Source of the DNA: Palaemon carinicauda
Lineage: Eukaryota; Arthropoda; Malacostraca; Decapoda; Palaemonidae
Direction of reading: 5' to 3'
DNA: 64,000 bases
Assembly: GCF_036898095.1 (NCBI RefSeq)
Contig: NC_090751.1
Location: 74,575,932 to 74,639,931 of the forward strand
Positions 39,937 through 51,515 of the stretch are shown piece by piece. The notes below the pieces were generated by a model that ran no database searches, was not told the origin of the DNA, and worked only from the letters and a program-made list of their open reading frames with translations. The translations under genes were made by a program, and so were the position numbers. Within the stretch, counting starts at the first letter, position 1. Each line of letters opens with the position of its first letter.

Positions 39937-42900
39937 CATACATACATATACCAAGGCACTTCCCCCAATTTTGGGGGGTAGCCGACATCAACAAATGAAA
40001 CAAAACAAAAAAGGGGACCTCTACTCTCTACGTTCCTCCAGCCTAACAAGGGACTCAACCGAGTTCAGCTGGTACTGCTAGGGAGCCACAGCCCACCCTC
40101 CCACATTATCCACCACAGAAGAAGCTTCATAATGCTGAATCCCCTACTGCTGCTACCTCTGCGGTCATCTAAGGCATCGGAGGAAGCAGTAGGGCCTACC
40201 GGAACTGCGTCACAATCGCTCGCCATTCATTCCTATTTCTAGCACGCTCTTTTGCCTCTCTCACATCTATCCTCCTATCACCCAGAGCTTCCTTCATTCC
40301 ATCCATCCCCCCAAACCTTGGCCTTCCTCTTGTACTTCTCCCATCAACTCTTGCATTCATCCCCTTCTTTAGCAGACAGCCATTTTCCATTCTCTTAACA
40401 TGGCCAAACCACCTCAACACATTCATATCCACTCTAGGTGCTAACTCATTCCTTACACCCGTTCTCACTCTCACCACTTCGTTCCTAGCCCTATCTACTC
40501 GAGATACACCAGCCATACTCCTTAGACACTTCATCTCAAACACATTCAATTTCTGTCCCCATCACTTTCATTCCCCACAACTCCGATCCATACATCACAG
40601 TTGGTACAATCACTTTCTCATATAGAACTCTCTTTACATTCATGCCCAACCCTCTATTTTTCACTACTCCCTTAACTGCCCCCAACACTTTGCAACCTTC
40701 ATTCACTCTCTGACGTACATCTACTTCCACTCCACCATTTGCTGCAACAACAGACCCCAAGTACTTAAACTGATCCACCTCCTCTAGTAACTCTCCATTC
40801 AACATGACATTCAACCTTGCACCACCTTCCCTTCTCGTACATCTCATAACCTTACTCTTACCCACATTAACTCTCAACTTCCTTCTCTCACACACTCTTC
40901 CAAATTCTGTCACTAATCGGCCAAGCTTCTCTTCTGTGTCTGCAACCAGTACAGTATCATCCGCAAACAACTGATTTACCTCCCATTCATGGTCATTCTC
41001 GTCTACCAGTTTTAATCCTCATCCAAGCACTCGAGCATTCACCTCTCACCACTCCATCAACATACAAGTTAAACAACCACGGTGACATCACACATCCGTC
41101 TCAGCCCCACTCTCACCGGAAACCAATCACTCACTTCATTTCCTATCCTAACACATGCTTTACTACCTTTATAGAAACTTTTCACTGCTTGCAACAACCT
41201 TCCACCAACTCCATATAACCTCATCACATTCAACATTGCTTCCCTATCAACTCTATCATACGCTTTCTCCAGATCCATAAACGCAACATACACCTCCTTA
41301 CCTTTTGCTAAATATTTCTCGCACATCTGCCTTACTGTAAAAATCTGATTCATACAACCCCTACCTCTTCTAAAACCACCCTGTATTTCTAAGATTGCAT
41401 TCTCTGTTTTATCCTTGATCCTATTAATCATTACTCTACCATACACTTTTCCAACTACTGTACGCTTAACAAACTAATACCTCTTGAATTACAACACTCA
41501 TTCACATCTCCCTTACCCTTATATAGTGGTACAATACATGCACAAACTCAATCTATTGGTACCATTGACAACACAAAACACATATTAAACAATCTCACCA
41601 ACCATTCTAGTACAGTCACACCACCCTCCTTCAACATCTCAGCTCTCACACCATCCATACCAGACGTTTTTCCTACTCTCGTTTCATCTAGTGCTCTCCT
41701 CACTTCATCTATTGTAATCTCTCTCTCATTCTCATCTCCCATCACTGGCACCTCAACACCTGCAACAGCAATTATATCTGCCTCCCTATTATCCTCAACA
41801 TTCAGTAAACTTTCAAAATATTCCGCCCATCTTTTCCTTGCCTCCTCTCCTTTTAACAACCTTCCATTTCCATCTTTCACTGTCTCTTCAATTCTTGAAC
41901 CAGCCTTTCTTACTCTCTTCAATTCTTTCCAAAACTTCTTATTCTCTTCATATGAATGACCCAATCCCTGACCCAACCTCAGGTCAGCTGCCCTCTTTGC
42001 CTCACGTACCTTGCGCTTTACTTCCACATTTTTCTCTCTATATTTTTCATACTTCTCTATACTATTACTCTGCAGCCATTCTTCAAAAGCCCTCTTTTTC
42101 TCTTCCATTTTTACCTTCACTCCTTTATTCCACCATTCACTGCCCTTCCTCATGCTGCCTCCAACAACCTTCTTGCCACACACATCACTTGCAATCCCAA
42201 CAAAATTTTCTTTTACCAACTTCCACTCCTCCTCTAAATTGCCAGTTTCTCTTACTTTCACTTCGTCATATGTCATTTTCAACCTTTCCTGATATTTACT
42301 TTTTACCCCCGGTTTTATTAGCTCTTCAACCCTCACTAGCTCCCTTTTACATCCACCTACTCTATTCCCCCAATCTTTTGCTACAACTAATTTTCCTTCC
42401 ACCAAAAAATGATCAGACATACCGTTAGCCATACCCCTAAACACGTGCACGTCTTTCAATCTTCCAAACATTCTTTTAGTTATCAACATATAATCCATTA
42501 ATGCCCTTTCTACTACTCTTCCATTTGCCACTCTTACCCATGTATACTTATTTTTATCTTTCTTTTTGAAAAAGCTATTACTTATCACCATCTCTTGCTC
42601 AACACACATATCTACCAGTCTCTCACCACTCTCATTTTCACCTGGTACGCCATACTTCCCAATGACACCTTCTACCTCTCCAGCGCCCACTCTAGCATTT
42701 AAGTCACCCATGACAACTACATAATTCCTTCTACTCAGTCCTTCTACACACCTAGTTAATTCATTCCAGAACTCATTCCGCTCTTCTTCACTTTTCTCAC
42801 TACCTGGCCCATACGCACTGAAAAACGCCCAACATTCCCTACCCAACCTAACCCTTACCCACATTAACCTAGGTGATATCTCCTTCCATTCCACTACTTT

Positions 42901-43042
42901 ACCTGTCATCCATTCACTCAGCAATAAAGCCACACCCTCTCTCGCTCTTCCCCTTTCAATCCCAGACACTCTACCAGACATTTCACCAAACATCACTTCA
43001 CCCTTTCCTTTTATCTTCGTCTCACACAAGGCCAATACATCC
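39937..43042 (-). mobile_element. RTE-type LINE, 5'-truncated, with 11-bp target-site duplication
   Basis: A minus-strand LINE with AP endonuclease and RT but no RNase H, ending in a (CATA)n-type tail at 39,937-39,950. The target duplication 'ACAAAAAGATA' is present at 39,926-39,936 and 43,043-43,053. It lies within LINE-I sequence that reads straight through once the insert is removed. The 5' end is cut inside the endonuclease. It is moderately young: the first 498 codons are open. Confidence 0.92.
40196..43042 (-). pseudogene. RTE-type ORF2: AP endonuclease and reverse transcriptase
   Basis: A 498-codon frame (43,044-41,548) begins within the endonuclease: 'MDVLALCETKIKGKGEV' (catalytic Glu), 'YVVVMGDLNARVGAGEVEG' (D-x-N), 'GMSDHFLVEGKLV' (SDH). 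A linker with many Lys/Glu residues follows, then 'GRLLKGEEARKRWAEYFES'. RT continues in other frames: 'AYVAFMDLEKAYDRVDRE'-type motif A (41,300-41,240), 'MFADDTVLVADTEEKL' motif C (40,970), thumb 'LEEVDQFKYLGSVVAANGG', and C-terminal 'LRWFGHVKRMENGCLLKKG' with 'RSTRGRPRFGG'. Breaks near 41,540 and 40,975-41,070. It nicks DNA and primes reverse transcription; inactive here. Confidence 0.88.
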
Positions 43043-43053
43043 ACAAAAAGATA

Positions 43054-43690
43054 TCTCTGGTAATTTCATCGGAGAGGTTGATATCTTAAACAGAAGCAAC
43101 TTACCTGTAATTACATCGACTGTTTAATAATTGTTTTACCCAAAAGCCATAAGGTTGAAGAGATTTTGGGTGCACTCAAAGTATGTTGAGTGCCTTACAA
43201 GGCTTGCAGTCTGAAAGGCTAAAGAGTTGGGGAGTCTTTGTAACCTAAACCTATACCGAATAATGGAAAACATTCGGTAATGGTCTAGAGGTAACTCCCT
43301 GGCATCAACAAAGAGACTTGGGATAGGTGAAGTTCTAAAGGCTCCTGTGGACAATTTAATACCAGCATGGTGTACTGAATCTAATATCTTTAATTGGCTT
43401 GGGGTGGCTGAGGTGCATATTTCACACCCATAACTAATTTTGGAAAAAATTAAGGCCTTGTATAATTTTAAAATAGTTTTATGGTCTGCCCCCATGATGT
43501 ATGGGACAATACTTTTAAATGATTCAGAGCCCCAAGAAATTTAGCTTTTCAAGCATTTTAGGTCAACCTACAATTGAAAATCAATCCTAAAAATTTAGCT
43601 TACCCTACACATGGGACCCGTTATCCTTTCATATATATATCCGGGTCTGGATGTACTCCCCGGATACGACAGAAATGGACAATAGTAGAA
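43054..43690 (-). pseudogene. LINE-I RT C-terminal part, right piece
   Basis: Minus strand: 'HFCRIRGVHPDPDIYMKG' (43,690-43,625), then 'DHKTILKLYKALIFSKISYG', 'CEICTSATPSQLKILDSVHH', 'SPIPSLFVDARELPLDHYRM' to 43,136, and on to the RTE insertion. This is the RT thumb/connection region upstream of RNase H. The 5' side is lost at 43,690, next to (AAT)n. Confidence 0.78.
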
Positions 43691-44450
43691 GTAATAATAA
43701 TAATAATAACAACTTTATGGTTGAACCTGTCAGGGTTATAAATCACCCCACAGCCAATGCCCAGCACATCACTGAGACTCTTTGCTCTTCTATTGCTACA
43801 AAATGCTGGACCATCAAGAGTTATCATAGTGGCTTATTTGTAATTTCAGACTGATATTTTTCTTTTGGAAAAAGTTAAAAAGGAAAAACTAAATGATAAA
43901 ATATATTTTATCAATTGATTTCAATAGTCAAACATTCATTAAGAATGAAATCTAAAGGCTAGGTCTATTAGGCCTAGTCTGAAAATTTTATTTAAGGCAT
44001 GAGCCTACTTGACTTGCTTATGATAATTATTGATGAACATATACTGTTTTTTAACAGAATCCTAAAGGATAAAAAGGAATAAAAACACTTTAGCAATGAT
44101 CTGGTATCCTTGATTTTAATGTTGCCTTTGACTGTTAACCATGAGGCCCTTGTTTTCAAACTCAAATAGTTGAGATTGAATGGGTCTTTTCTTAACCTCA
44201 TTATTGAATTTTCAAGCAATAGATTGCAAAGAGCTGTTGAAGTTCTCGTACTTGTTAAAAAGTTTGGTCCACCTCAATACTGTACTATTGTCAAACTTAT
44301 ATTTGACTTATAGCTAATTTTGATGGAGAGGATATTACTCCAATGCATTTCTATTATGGCTCTCCATATAGCTACTGAAGCTTCCTGTCTTCCAGCTCTA
44401 GAATTCATTTGAGGTTGCCCATGATGTTACATCATCCTAACGTGACCTAA
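43691..44450 (+). pseudogene. LINE-J-like repeat unit, second copy
   Basis: Starts with (TAA)n, then sequence shared with 23,325-23,945 ('TGCTACAAAATGCTGGACCA' at about 43,796 and 'GACTCTCCATATAGC'-like block near 44,360). RT traces 'HEALVFKLK' and 'SNRLQRAVEV' lie near 44,150-44,240. No open frame. Confidence 0.6.
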
Positions 44451-44650
44451 GTGAGACGTAAGCTAAATACTGAATGCCACTTTATGTCATCTGACAAGTT
44501 GTAGCATTGTTTCACGGTGTCTATAGCATGGTAACCTTTCAGTCAGGGAGGCAAATTTTCTTGTTTTATTACTGTTTAGGAAGACAACGTGTGATTAGCA
44601 GTCATGATTTTATCGTACACATTTCAGAATGTTTCGTTTTATATCATAAC
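44451..44650. other. Short unassigned interval
   Basis: No recognised gene or repeat. Confidence 0.3.
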
Positions 44651-45830
44651 ATGATATCGAAAATGGCGAAGATTTTCGTCATCATCATCTCCTCCTATGC
44701 CTATAGATGCAAAGGGCTCCAGTTAGATTTCGCCAGTCGTCTCTATCTTGAGCTTTTAAATCAATACTTCTTTTTCATCTCATACTTCAGGCTTCATAGT
44801 CCTCAGCCATGTAAGTGTGGGTCTTCCAACTCTCCTAGTACCTTGTGGAGCCCAGATGAAAGTTTGGTGAACTAATATCTCTTGGGGAGTGCAAAAAACA
44901 TGCCCAAACCATCCCCATCTGCCCCTTACCATGACCTCAATTACATATGGCACTTGAGTAATCTCTCTTATAGTTTAATTTCTAATCCTGTCCAGCCATT
45001 TAACTCCCAATATTTTTCTGAGGGCTTTGTTCTCAAATCTGCAAAATCTGTTGGATAGTGCTTCATTGTCATACCACGACTTATGTCCATACATTAACAC
45101 CGATCTCACTAACCTGATATATAGCCTGATCTTTATGTGCAATTTGATTTCCAAATTTTATTTAACCTAGCCATTGTCTGATTTGCTTTTTTCAATCTTG
45201 CATTTAACTCCAATTCTAAAGACTGTGTATTAGAGATCATAGTTCCTAAATATTTAAATGATTCTACCTCATTAATCCTTTATCTTTCCAATGATATTTC
45301 ATCATCCATTGCATACACCTTTAACATCCCAGCCATTCTTCTATCTATCTTGAGCCCAACCTCCTATGATATTTCATTCATTCTGGTAAGCAAGCATTGC
45401 AAATCCTGCGGTGTTCTGTTAAAGAGGACAGCATCATCAACATACTCGAAGATAGCTAATTTCCTATAACCAATCCTTCTCCACCATCTCTAACTGTTCT
45501 ATGCATTACATCATCCATGAGGAGGATCAACAAGGAAAGTGACAACACATTTCCTTGGAGTACTCCACTGTACACTGGAAATTCATTTGATTGGACTCCA
45601 CTAACGTCAACTTTGCACTTACTATGCACATGAACAGACTTAATTAAATTTACATATTTAAGAGGAACTCCATAATTATGCAGGACTCTACAATATTGGC
45701 CGGTGCACACTATCAAAGGCATTTTCATAGTCAACAAATGCAATCAAAAGTGGATTCCTATGTCCTAAAATGAAAATTTGGTCAGTACAACTTCTACCTT
45801 TTCCAAATCTTGCTTATTCATCTCCCTGTT
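44651..45830 (-). pseudogene. Second RTE-like LINE fragment (RT half)
   Basis: The minus strand carries RT 'FPVYSGVLQGNVLSLSLLIL' (45,560), then 'FEYVDDAVLFNRTPQDLQCL' (motif C, YVDD kept, about 45,440), 'ESFKYLGTMISNTQSLELE', and the C-terminal 'WGWFGHVFCTPQEILVHQ' with 'GTRRVGRPTLTW' (44,960-44,800). Many stops. A different subfamily from the copy at 40-43 kb, judging by the C-terminal wording. Lost upstream at about 45,830 in a T-run. Confidence 0.75.
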
Positions 45831-46070
45831 TTTAAAAGAAAAGTTTTTTTTTTTTTTTACATTGTATATTAGATATATTCTAGATACGTATATGTACTGA
45901 CTCGATCTTATAATTCATGAAGTTTATAAAAAATAAAAGTAATTCTTTTCACTTGTGAATGATAATTAAAGTGCACAGTGTTGTCACTTATGAATGTGAT
46001 TACCATGGTATTCAGGGGAAACAGTGTCAATGTTATTCATTCTTGTTGGGGGGGGGGGGTAGTAAACAAA
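45831..46070. other. Unassigned interval with T-run and G-run
   Basis: (T)n at 45,846-45,860 and (G)11 near 46,048; otherwise nothing recognised. Confidence 0.35.
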
Positions 46071-46970
46071 AATGGACAAAAAATAACTTTAAGGAAATTT
46101 TTATTTCAAAATATCCGAGATCCTAGAAGACTCCATTATCCTTTCATGGAGTTAATACCTCCATCAATGACACCAGTGAAAACTTACTCCCAAATGTCCA
46201 CTCCCTACCTTACCCAAATGGGGTGATACCACCATGACTAGAGTGGCTCAGTAGTAAGACAAATCTGTTTCATGGGATCAAGACCAACAAAAAATGGACA
46301 AAAAATAACTTTAAGGAAATTTTTATTTCAAAATATCCGAGATCCTAGAAGACTCCATTATCCTTTCATGGAGTTAATACCTCCATCAATGACACCAGTG
46401 AAAACTTACTCCCAAATGTCCACTCCCTACCTTACCCAAATGGGGTGATACCACCATGACTAGAGTGGCTCAGTAGTAAGACAAATCTGTTTCATGGGAT
46501 CAAGACCAACAAAATACAATCACCATCACTATAATCATACTAGCAGCCAAACCAAACAGTATACCAAAAGTCCTATGTCAAAAAACCAACCCACACCTGG
46601 AATTCAAAGGACAGATTTTGACAAGGAGATCATTCTGCATGTCAAAATGAAATTGATACTTCTTTGGGTAGTTATTGAAAAGTTAGCAAGACCACAACAC
46701 CTCCACCAATTGGTTTTTAAAATAACTCCTATCCCAGCAATGGTACCCCTTCCCAACAATCTAGACAGTGAAAAGAGGAAGAGAGGTTGAATAGCAAGGT
46801 GGGAGACAGCTGATAAAATATGACAATGGTTGAAACAATAAATATGTGGAAAAAACATTATAGAAACATTTTGAGTCTAAGGAAAAAAAAAAGTTCTCCA
46901 GTTCAAGAGCCTTCTTGTCCATCATAAAGTCTGATCGCAGAGAAAAGCTACTCCAGGTGATTTCGTTAAG
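46071..46970. repeat. Dispersed repeat R1, second copy, with 222-bp perfect tandem duplication
   Basis: 46,071-46,292 is repeated at 46,293-46,514, beginning 'AATGGACAAAAAATAACTTT' and ending 'AAGACCAACAAAA', with no difference seen. The whole region parallels 6,475-7,215. It is broken at 46,971 by the GGGGCC element. Confidence 0.8.
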
Positions 46971-47445
46971 GGGGCCGGCTGGAATGCCAATATGTGGGAG
47001 TATAGGAAAACACAAAATCCTGAAAAAATTCAGAACATCGTATGGCAATGCAGAATGCGTACACAAAATATTTTGCCAAAATTCCTCTTAATTTTATAGT
47101 TTCAGGGTAATTAGTAAAACTCACAAACACTGTTCCCTACAAGAAAATACAGTATTTCTCCAGTTATCGTAAATTTTGATAATTATTACATTTTAATGTA
47201 AAAGAAATTGTGAACAATGGCATCTGTATAACTTCCATGAGTCAAAGACTGTAAATTACAGCCTTCGCCCTTCAGTCCTAACACAAACCTCAGAGAAAGT
47301 GCATGTATGAGTTTGACCTCTGACATTCACTCATTTTTACGTTTGCTTTTCTCGTTTTCGGCAAGAATTTTATCATTTCAAAGAGGAAAAGACAATTTCA
47401 ACATCTTGCTAACATAAAGAAGAAAATTTGCTTTATTAAGAGTTC

Positions 47446-47449
<4 letters not shown>

Positions 47450-47512
<63 letters not shown>
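47450..47512 (+). repeat. (GA)n microsatellite
   Basis: About 31 perfect GA units within GGGGCC copy B. Confidence 0.95.
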
Positions 47513-47514
<2 letters not shown>

Positions 47515-47841
47515 TTGCTTGAAATGAGCAAAAGAGGAAAGATATTGAGCAAAAGGATCTTCGTTTATGAGTAAATTAAGAAAAATAACTTTATTTTTGT
47601 TTATCAATATCCAAAAAGGAACATGAAATTCATAATAATCAGGATTTATTAATATTGTTTTTGTAAAAATACAAAACAAAACTTTGTATTCCCTCCAACA
47701 TTCAATCACTTTTATGCTTGTTCATCTCGTTTCCAGCAAGAATTTTATCATTTCAAAGAGGAAAAGACAATTTTAACATCTTGCTAACATGAGGAAGAAG
47801 AAAATTCACTCTATTAAGAGTTCAGAAGGTAATATCGTGCG

Positions 47842-47843
<2 letters not shown>

Positions 47844-47909
<66 letters not shown>
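47844..47909 (+). repeat. (GA)n microsatellite
   Basis: About 33 GA units, in the second repeated unit of GGGGCC copy B. Confidence 0.95.
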
Positions 47910-47912
<3 letters not shown>

Positions 47913-48747
47913 GCTTTAGAGGAGCCAAAAGAAGCAAGATATTGAGCAAAAGGGTCTTCACTTAAGATTAAATTATGATGAATAACTTTTTCTTCTTTTA
48001 TTAATACCCCAAAAAAACATACAATTCATAATAATCATGACTTATTAATATTGTCTTCGTAAAAATACAAAGAAAAACCTTGAATGCCTTATCTCAAAAC
48101 TATACTTATTGACCTTCAAATTCAATAGTCTCCCTTAGTTTTAAAGATATAGCATTGAAATTTGGTATATAACTTAGAAATACATTATAAAACAAGGAAA
48201 TGAAGCCTTTTTTTCATTTTTTTTTCTTAATTTTTCCATGATTTTAAGGGTTTTTTTTAAGCATAAGGAAAAAATTCATATCCGGTAAAAAAAATATTAC
48301 TTTTAGAAAAAACTCTTCATATTATTGGAGGTCCATAACCGGTCTATATAGGGTAGTAATCCCAGATCTTAGTAATTATTATCAAGGGATGAGATAGAAT
48401 TTGAAAAAATCTAATTTTCAGGATAAATTGACCTGGCCTCGCAAAACCGAAGGTCAGAGGCAAAAAAATCCTATGCAGTTTGAAGATGTCGTAAGTCCCC
48501 TTATTAAGTGGTATGAATGTCAAAGTCCTGTCATTAAAAATTGGCATTAGCTGGACGGCCCCTTTAGGGCATTCTCCCAGTTAAGGACAAGGTGAGGCAG
48601 AACAACAGATGTCAGGCCACACTAAAATCATGCAAATTGTTATGTGCTACAAGTACTTTAAAAAGGAAAATACAAAAGAATACACTTTCAGAAGGGCTCA
48701 TCACTTTTTAGTAACAATAGGGGAGAAAATCCTTGAAATGTACTCAC

Positions 48748-48822
48748 TTTTTGTTTGTGGAGACAAAAACATACGAGAAATTGGTAACTGATGTGAGCTA
48801 TCAAGATGAGGCAATGAAGGTT
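48748..48822 (-). CDS. Saposin-domain protein, linker exon (75 bp)
   Basis: On the minus strand a T-rich acceptor ending TTTCAG (48,823) precedes 75 nt open in the frame required by the upstream exon (phase 1 in, phase 1 out). It reads 'PSLPHLDSSHQLPISRMFLS' then 'PQTK', followed by donor GTGAGT (48,747-48,742). The text is Ser/Pro/His-rich without cysteines, as expected for a spacer between saposin modules. The next exon downstream was not found; a 1.6 kb transposon follows in the intron. Confidence 0.65.
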
Positions 48823-48995
48823 CTGAAAAAAAAAAAAAAATAAGTATGTGTACATGAAAGTTTAAACAGTTGAAAATTTTCTAATATAAAAACAACTTTA
48901 TTCTAACAGACAGGTACATAAAACCTTGTGTAGTTTAGTAAATACTGTATATGAATTGTGCCATCAATTTTGTAGACAAGTAAACATTGACCCTT

Positions 48996-48999
<4 letters not shown>

Positions 49000-49076
<77 letters not shown>
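49000..49076 (+). repeat. (TA)n microsatellite in saposin intron
   Basis: About 38 TA units, starting about 25 nt past the splice donor region of the saposin exon. Confidence 0.95.
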
Positions 49077-49078
<2 letters not shown>

Positions 49079-49100
49079 TCCTTATGAACAGGATACATAC

Positions 49101-49269
49101 TCTTAGGTTTGCAAAGGCCCAGTTGGACACACACTTCATCTGGAGACAAGTCATTGATCAGGAGGTGAATGATCTGATCTGTGTAGGTATCCACAAATAC
49201 CTGGCACTCATCTTTCACAGATTTTGGGAGATAACTACACAGTGTATCCAGGGCATTACGAATGTTATC
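49101..49269 (-). CDS. Prosaposin-like protein: saposin-B domain exon (169 bp)
   Basis: The minus-strand exon lies between acceptor 'TTAATTACAG' (ending 49,270) and donor GTATGT (49,100). It reads 'DNIRNALDTLCSYLPKSVKD', 'ECQVFVDTYTDQIIHLLIND' and 'LSPDEVCVQLGLCKPK'. Four of the six saposin cysteines are present at normal spacing (LCSYLP, ECQVF, EVCVQ, LGLC) with the usual 'FVDxYxDxII' helix. Saposins are lysosomal or secreted lipid-binding activators made by cutting a multi-domain precursor. This is the only clear host gene in the window. Phases fit both neighbouring exons (0 in, 1 out). Confidence 0.88.
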
Positions 49270-49353
49270 CTGTAATTAAAAACAAATGTGTAAAAGTAAT
49301 TGAAATTTAATAGTTAACATAAAGTATTTAAAATATATCAAATAAAAAGCTAA

Positions 49354-49417
49354 ATTAACTTGAATCATTAAAATCTAAGCCCATAATTAACTTGAATCAT
49401 TAAAATCTAAGCCCATA
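49354..49417 (+). repeat. ~32-bp tandem duplication in saposin intron
   Basis: 'ATTAACTTGAATCATTAAAA' followed by 'TCTAAGCCCATA' occurs twice in a row. Confidence 0.9.
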
Positions 49418-49526
49418 TAACATATACCAATAACTATAATACTTCAAAGGTTCTGTTGTGGAAATTTATACTCCCAAGACTGACTCCAATTTGGCATAAA
49501 AAGCTAATACTCAAGAGTAATGTTAC

Positions 49527-49573
49527 CTGTATCATTACACCTAATACTCCTTCATCAAGCATTAACGATAGAT
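49527..49573 (-). CDS. Prosaposin-like protein: upstream saposin exon (47 bp)
   Basis: Minus strand: acceptor 'ACTTACAG' (ending 49,574), 47 nt reading (x)'LSLMLDEGVLGVMIQ', donor GTAACA (49,526). Phase 2-type start and phase 0 end fit the next exon, which starts 'DNIRNALDTLC'. It would be the helix before the third cysteine of the saposin fold. The preceding exon with the first two cysteines should lie to the right and was not identified. The short length makes this call less certain. Confidence 0.6.
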
Positions 49574-50169
49574 CTGTAAGTTATCATGCATCGCCCCCTT
49601 TCCCCAACAATACAACCGCAACAATTCTATTCTAAGCAGTTTGTTCTCAACTATTTATTTTGCATTTATGGAACAAAAATAATAATTCATGAAATTGTAG
49701 TAGCATAAAAGATTTTCCGCAATTGATCTCTCTCTTCTCGGGTTTTCAACATAATACAGTATAGAAAGCCTCTCTATAATGAACTTGAATATAGAAATAT
49801 TTGGACAAAATTACCATAACTGATTTTACTGAACTAATTCAGCATATTACTAACATACGGAAAAGTATACAAAGATTCCCACATCTTGGATCTATGAGAG
49901 TGGGAGATGAGTTTACTGATCAGACTTTAATGAATAAAAAATATCACTGATCAAACTGTAATGTATAACAAATATAAGTAGCTATATACGCGGCCAAGGT
50001 CGGTTGGTGTAATAAACTCGCTGAAAAGTTTCCCTCAACATATCGCAGTTCACTTAGTACATCGTAGATTTATATATATATAAGCATTTCTATATTGCGG
50101 ATTCCTCTTTATATCGTGGGTTTCTGAGGGCAGATAAGTTTTATATTTTTCATATTTTGGTTATTTTTC
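49574..50169. other. Unassigned interval (probably saposin intron)
   Basis: AT-rich sequence without gene or repeat that I recognise. Confidence 0.4.
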
Positions 50170-51515
50170 TTTTCTTTTTTAAATAGTAATTTTTGACCAT
50201 GTTAATCATGAGGCCCTAGTTTTCAAACTCAAACAGTTGGGAGTGGTTGGGTCGTTTCTTAGCATCATTACTGAAATTCTAAGAAATAGATAGCAAAGAG
50301 TGTTGATGATGAGCGCCATAATGAGTATAGGAATGAAATATCTGGTGTTCCTCAGGGTAGTGTTCGTGGCCCATTACTTTTTATACTATATACACATGAC
50401 ATGTGGTTTAGCCTAAAAAAACCGCTTGTTGTATATGCAGATGATGCTACTTTCTTTGAATTAATTCCATCTTCTGAATGTAAATCTGGGGTTCCTGAAT
50501 CCATTAATAGAGATCTAGCTAAAATTAGTGCATGGTGCAAATTATGGGGCATGAAGTTGAATTCTAACAGAACTCAAGTATGATTGTAAGTATATCAAGG
50601 ACAGTGGCTCCTCAACATCCAGATCTTAGCATTCATAATGTTTCTTCAACTTTGTATGACTTAAAATTTTAGATGATTGTCTCATAATGTTTCTTCAACT
50701 CTGTATGACTTTCAATTTTTGGTGTGATTGTCGACAGCTAATTTACTTTAGAGAAATACATTAGGTCTGTTTTCTTCAATTGCAAAAAAAAAATTGGCTT
50801 ATTGAGAGTTATTTAGGAATTTTGGTGATCAATCTATTTGCAAGAAGTGTTTTAATTCTTTCATTCTACCTTGTTTCAATTATTGTTCTCCTGTCTGGTC
50901 TTCAGCTGCTGATTCTCATCTTAATTTGTTGGTCTATTAAATTTTTTATTTCTGATCTAGATATTAATCTCTGGCACCATCATTCAATTAGCTTGTTATG
51001 CATGTTGCATTAGATATTTCACAATTCTGACCATCCTTTACATTCAGATCTTCCCGAACCTTTCCACCCAGTTCGTAATATTAGGCATGCAGTTAATTCT
51101 ACTAGTCAGGCCTTCTCCATCATGAGGCTCAATATTATGCAGTATTCTAGAAGTTTTATTCCAGCTGTGATCAAGTTGTGGAATGACCTTCATAATCAGG
51201 TAGTTGAATCGGTAGAACTTCAAAAGTTCAAACTTGCAGCAAATGTTTTATGTTGAACAGGTTGACATAAGAAGTTTTTTATAGTTAATATATGAAATAT
51301 GTGTTTTGATGTTATTACTGTTTTTAGAATATTTCAATAATTGTTAATTATTTCTCGGATCATTTATTTATTTCCTTATTTCCTTTCCTAACTGGACTAT
51401 TTTTCCTTGTTAGAGCCCTTGGGCTTATAGCATCTTACTTTTCCAACTAGGGTTTTGGCTTATCTAATGATGATGATGATGATGATGATGATAATAACAA
51501 TAATAATGATAACAA
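50170..51515 (+). mobile_element. LINE-J copy: RT core to 3' tail
   Basis: Plus strand: 'NHEALVFKLKQLG'-like start, 'SGVPQGSVRGPLLFILYTHD'-like block near 50,340-50,400, catalytic 'VVYADDATFFELIPSSECKS' (YADD intact, 50,428), 'WCKLWGMKLNSNRTQV', then the thumb region 'SYLGILVINLF' and 'SRSFIPAVIKLWNDLHNQVV' to about 51,255. The 3' block ends in (GAT)n(AAT)n at 51,462-51,515. A ~50-bp stretch is duplicated at 50,640-50,725. Several stops. The most complete LINE-J copy here; it defines the 3' end of the family. Confidence 0.85.

Larger units (their letters stand above)
46971..48562 (-). mobile_element. GGGGCC-ended TIR element, copy B (1.6 kb)
   Basis: Ends 'GGGGCCGGCTGGAATGCC' (46,971) and 'GGCATTAGCTGGACGGCCCC' (ending 48,562) are imperfect inverted repeats and match copy A at 17,461/23,302. 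It contains two GA microsatellites (47,450-47,512 and 47,844-47,909), each in a repeated unit with 'AATATTG' and 'CATCTTGCTAACAT' blocks. No transposase. Flanks show TTAAG and TTTAG, at best an imperfect target duplication. Confidence 0.75.

Noticed and set aside
41838..42428. 196-codon plus-strand frame rich in Ser/Leu/Pro
   Set aside because: Antisense shadow of the RTE endonuclease-RT frame on the minus strand.
48994..49275. Frames with (YI)n across 49,000-49,076
   Set aside because: TA microsatellite translation; only the minus-strand part beyond 49,101 is a real (saposin) exon.
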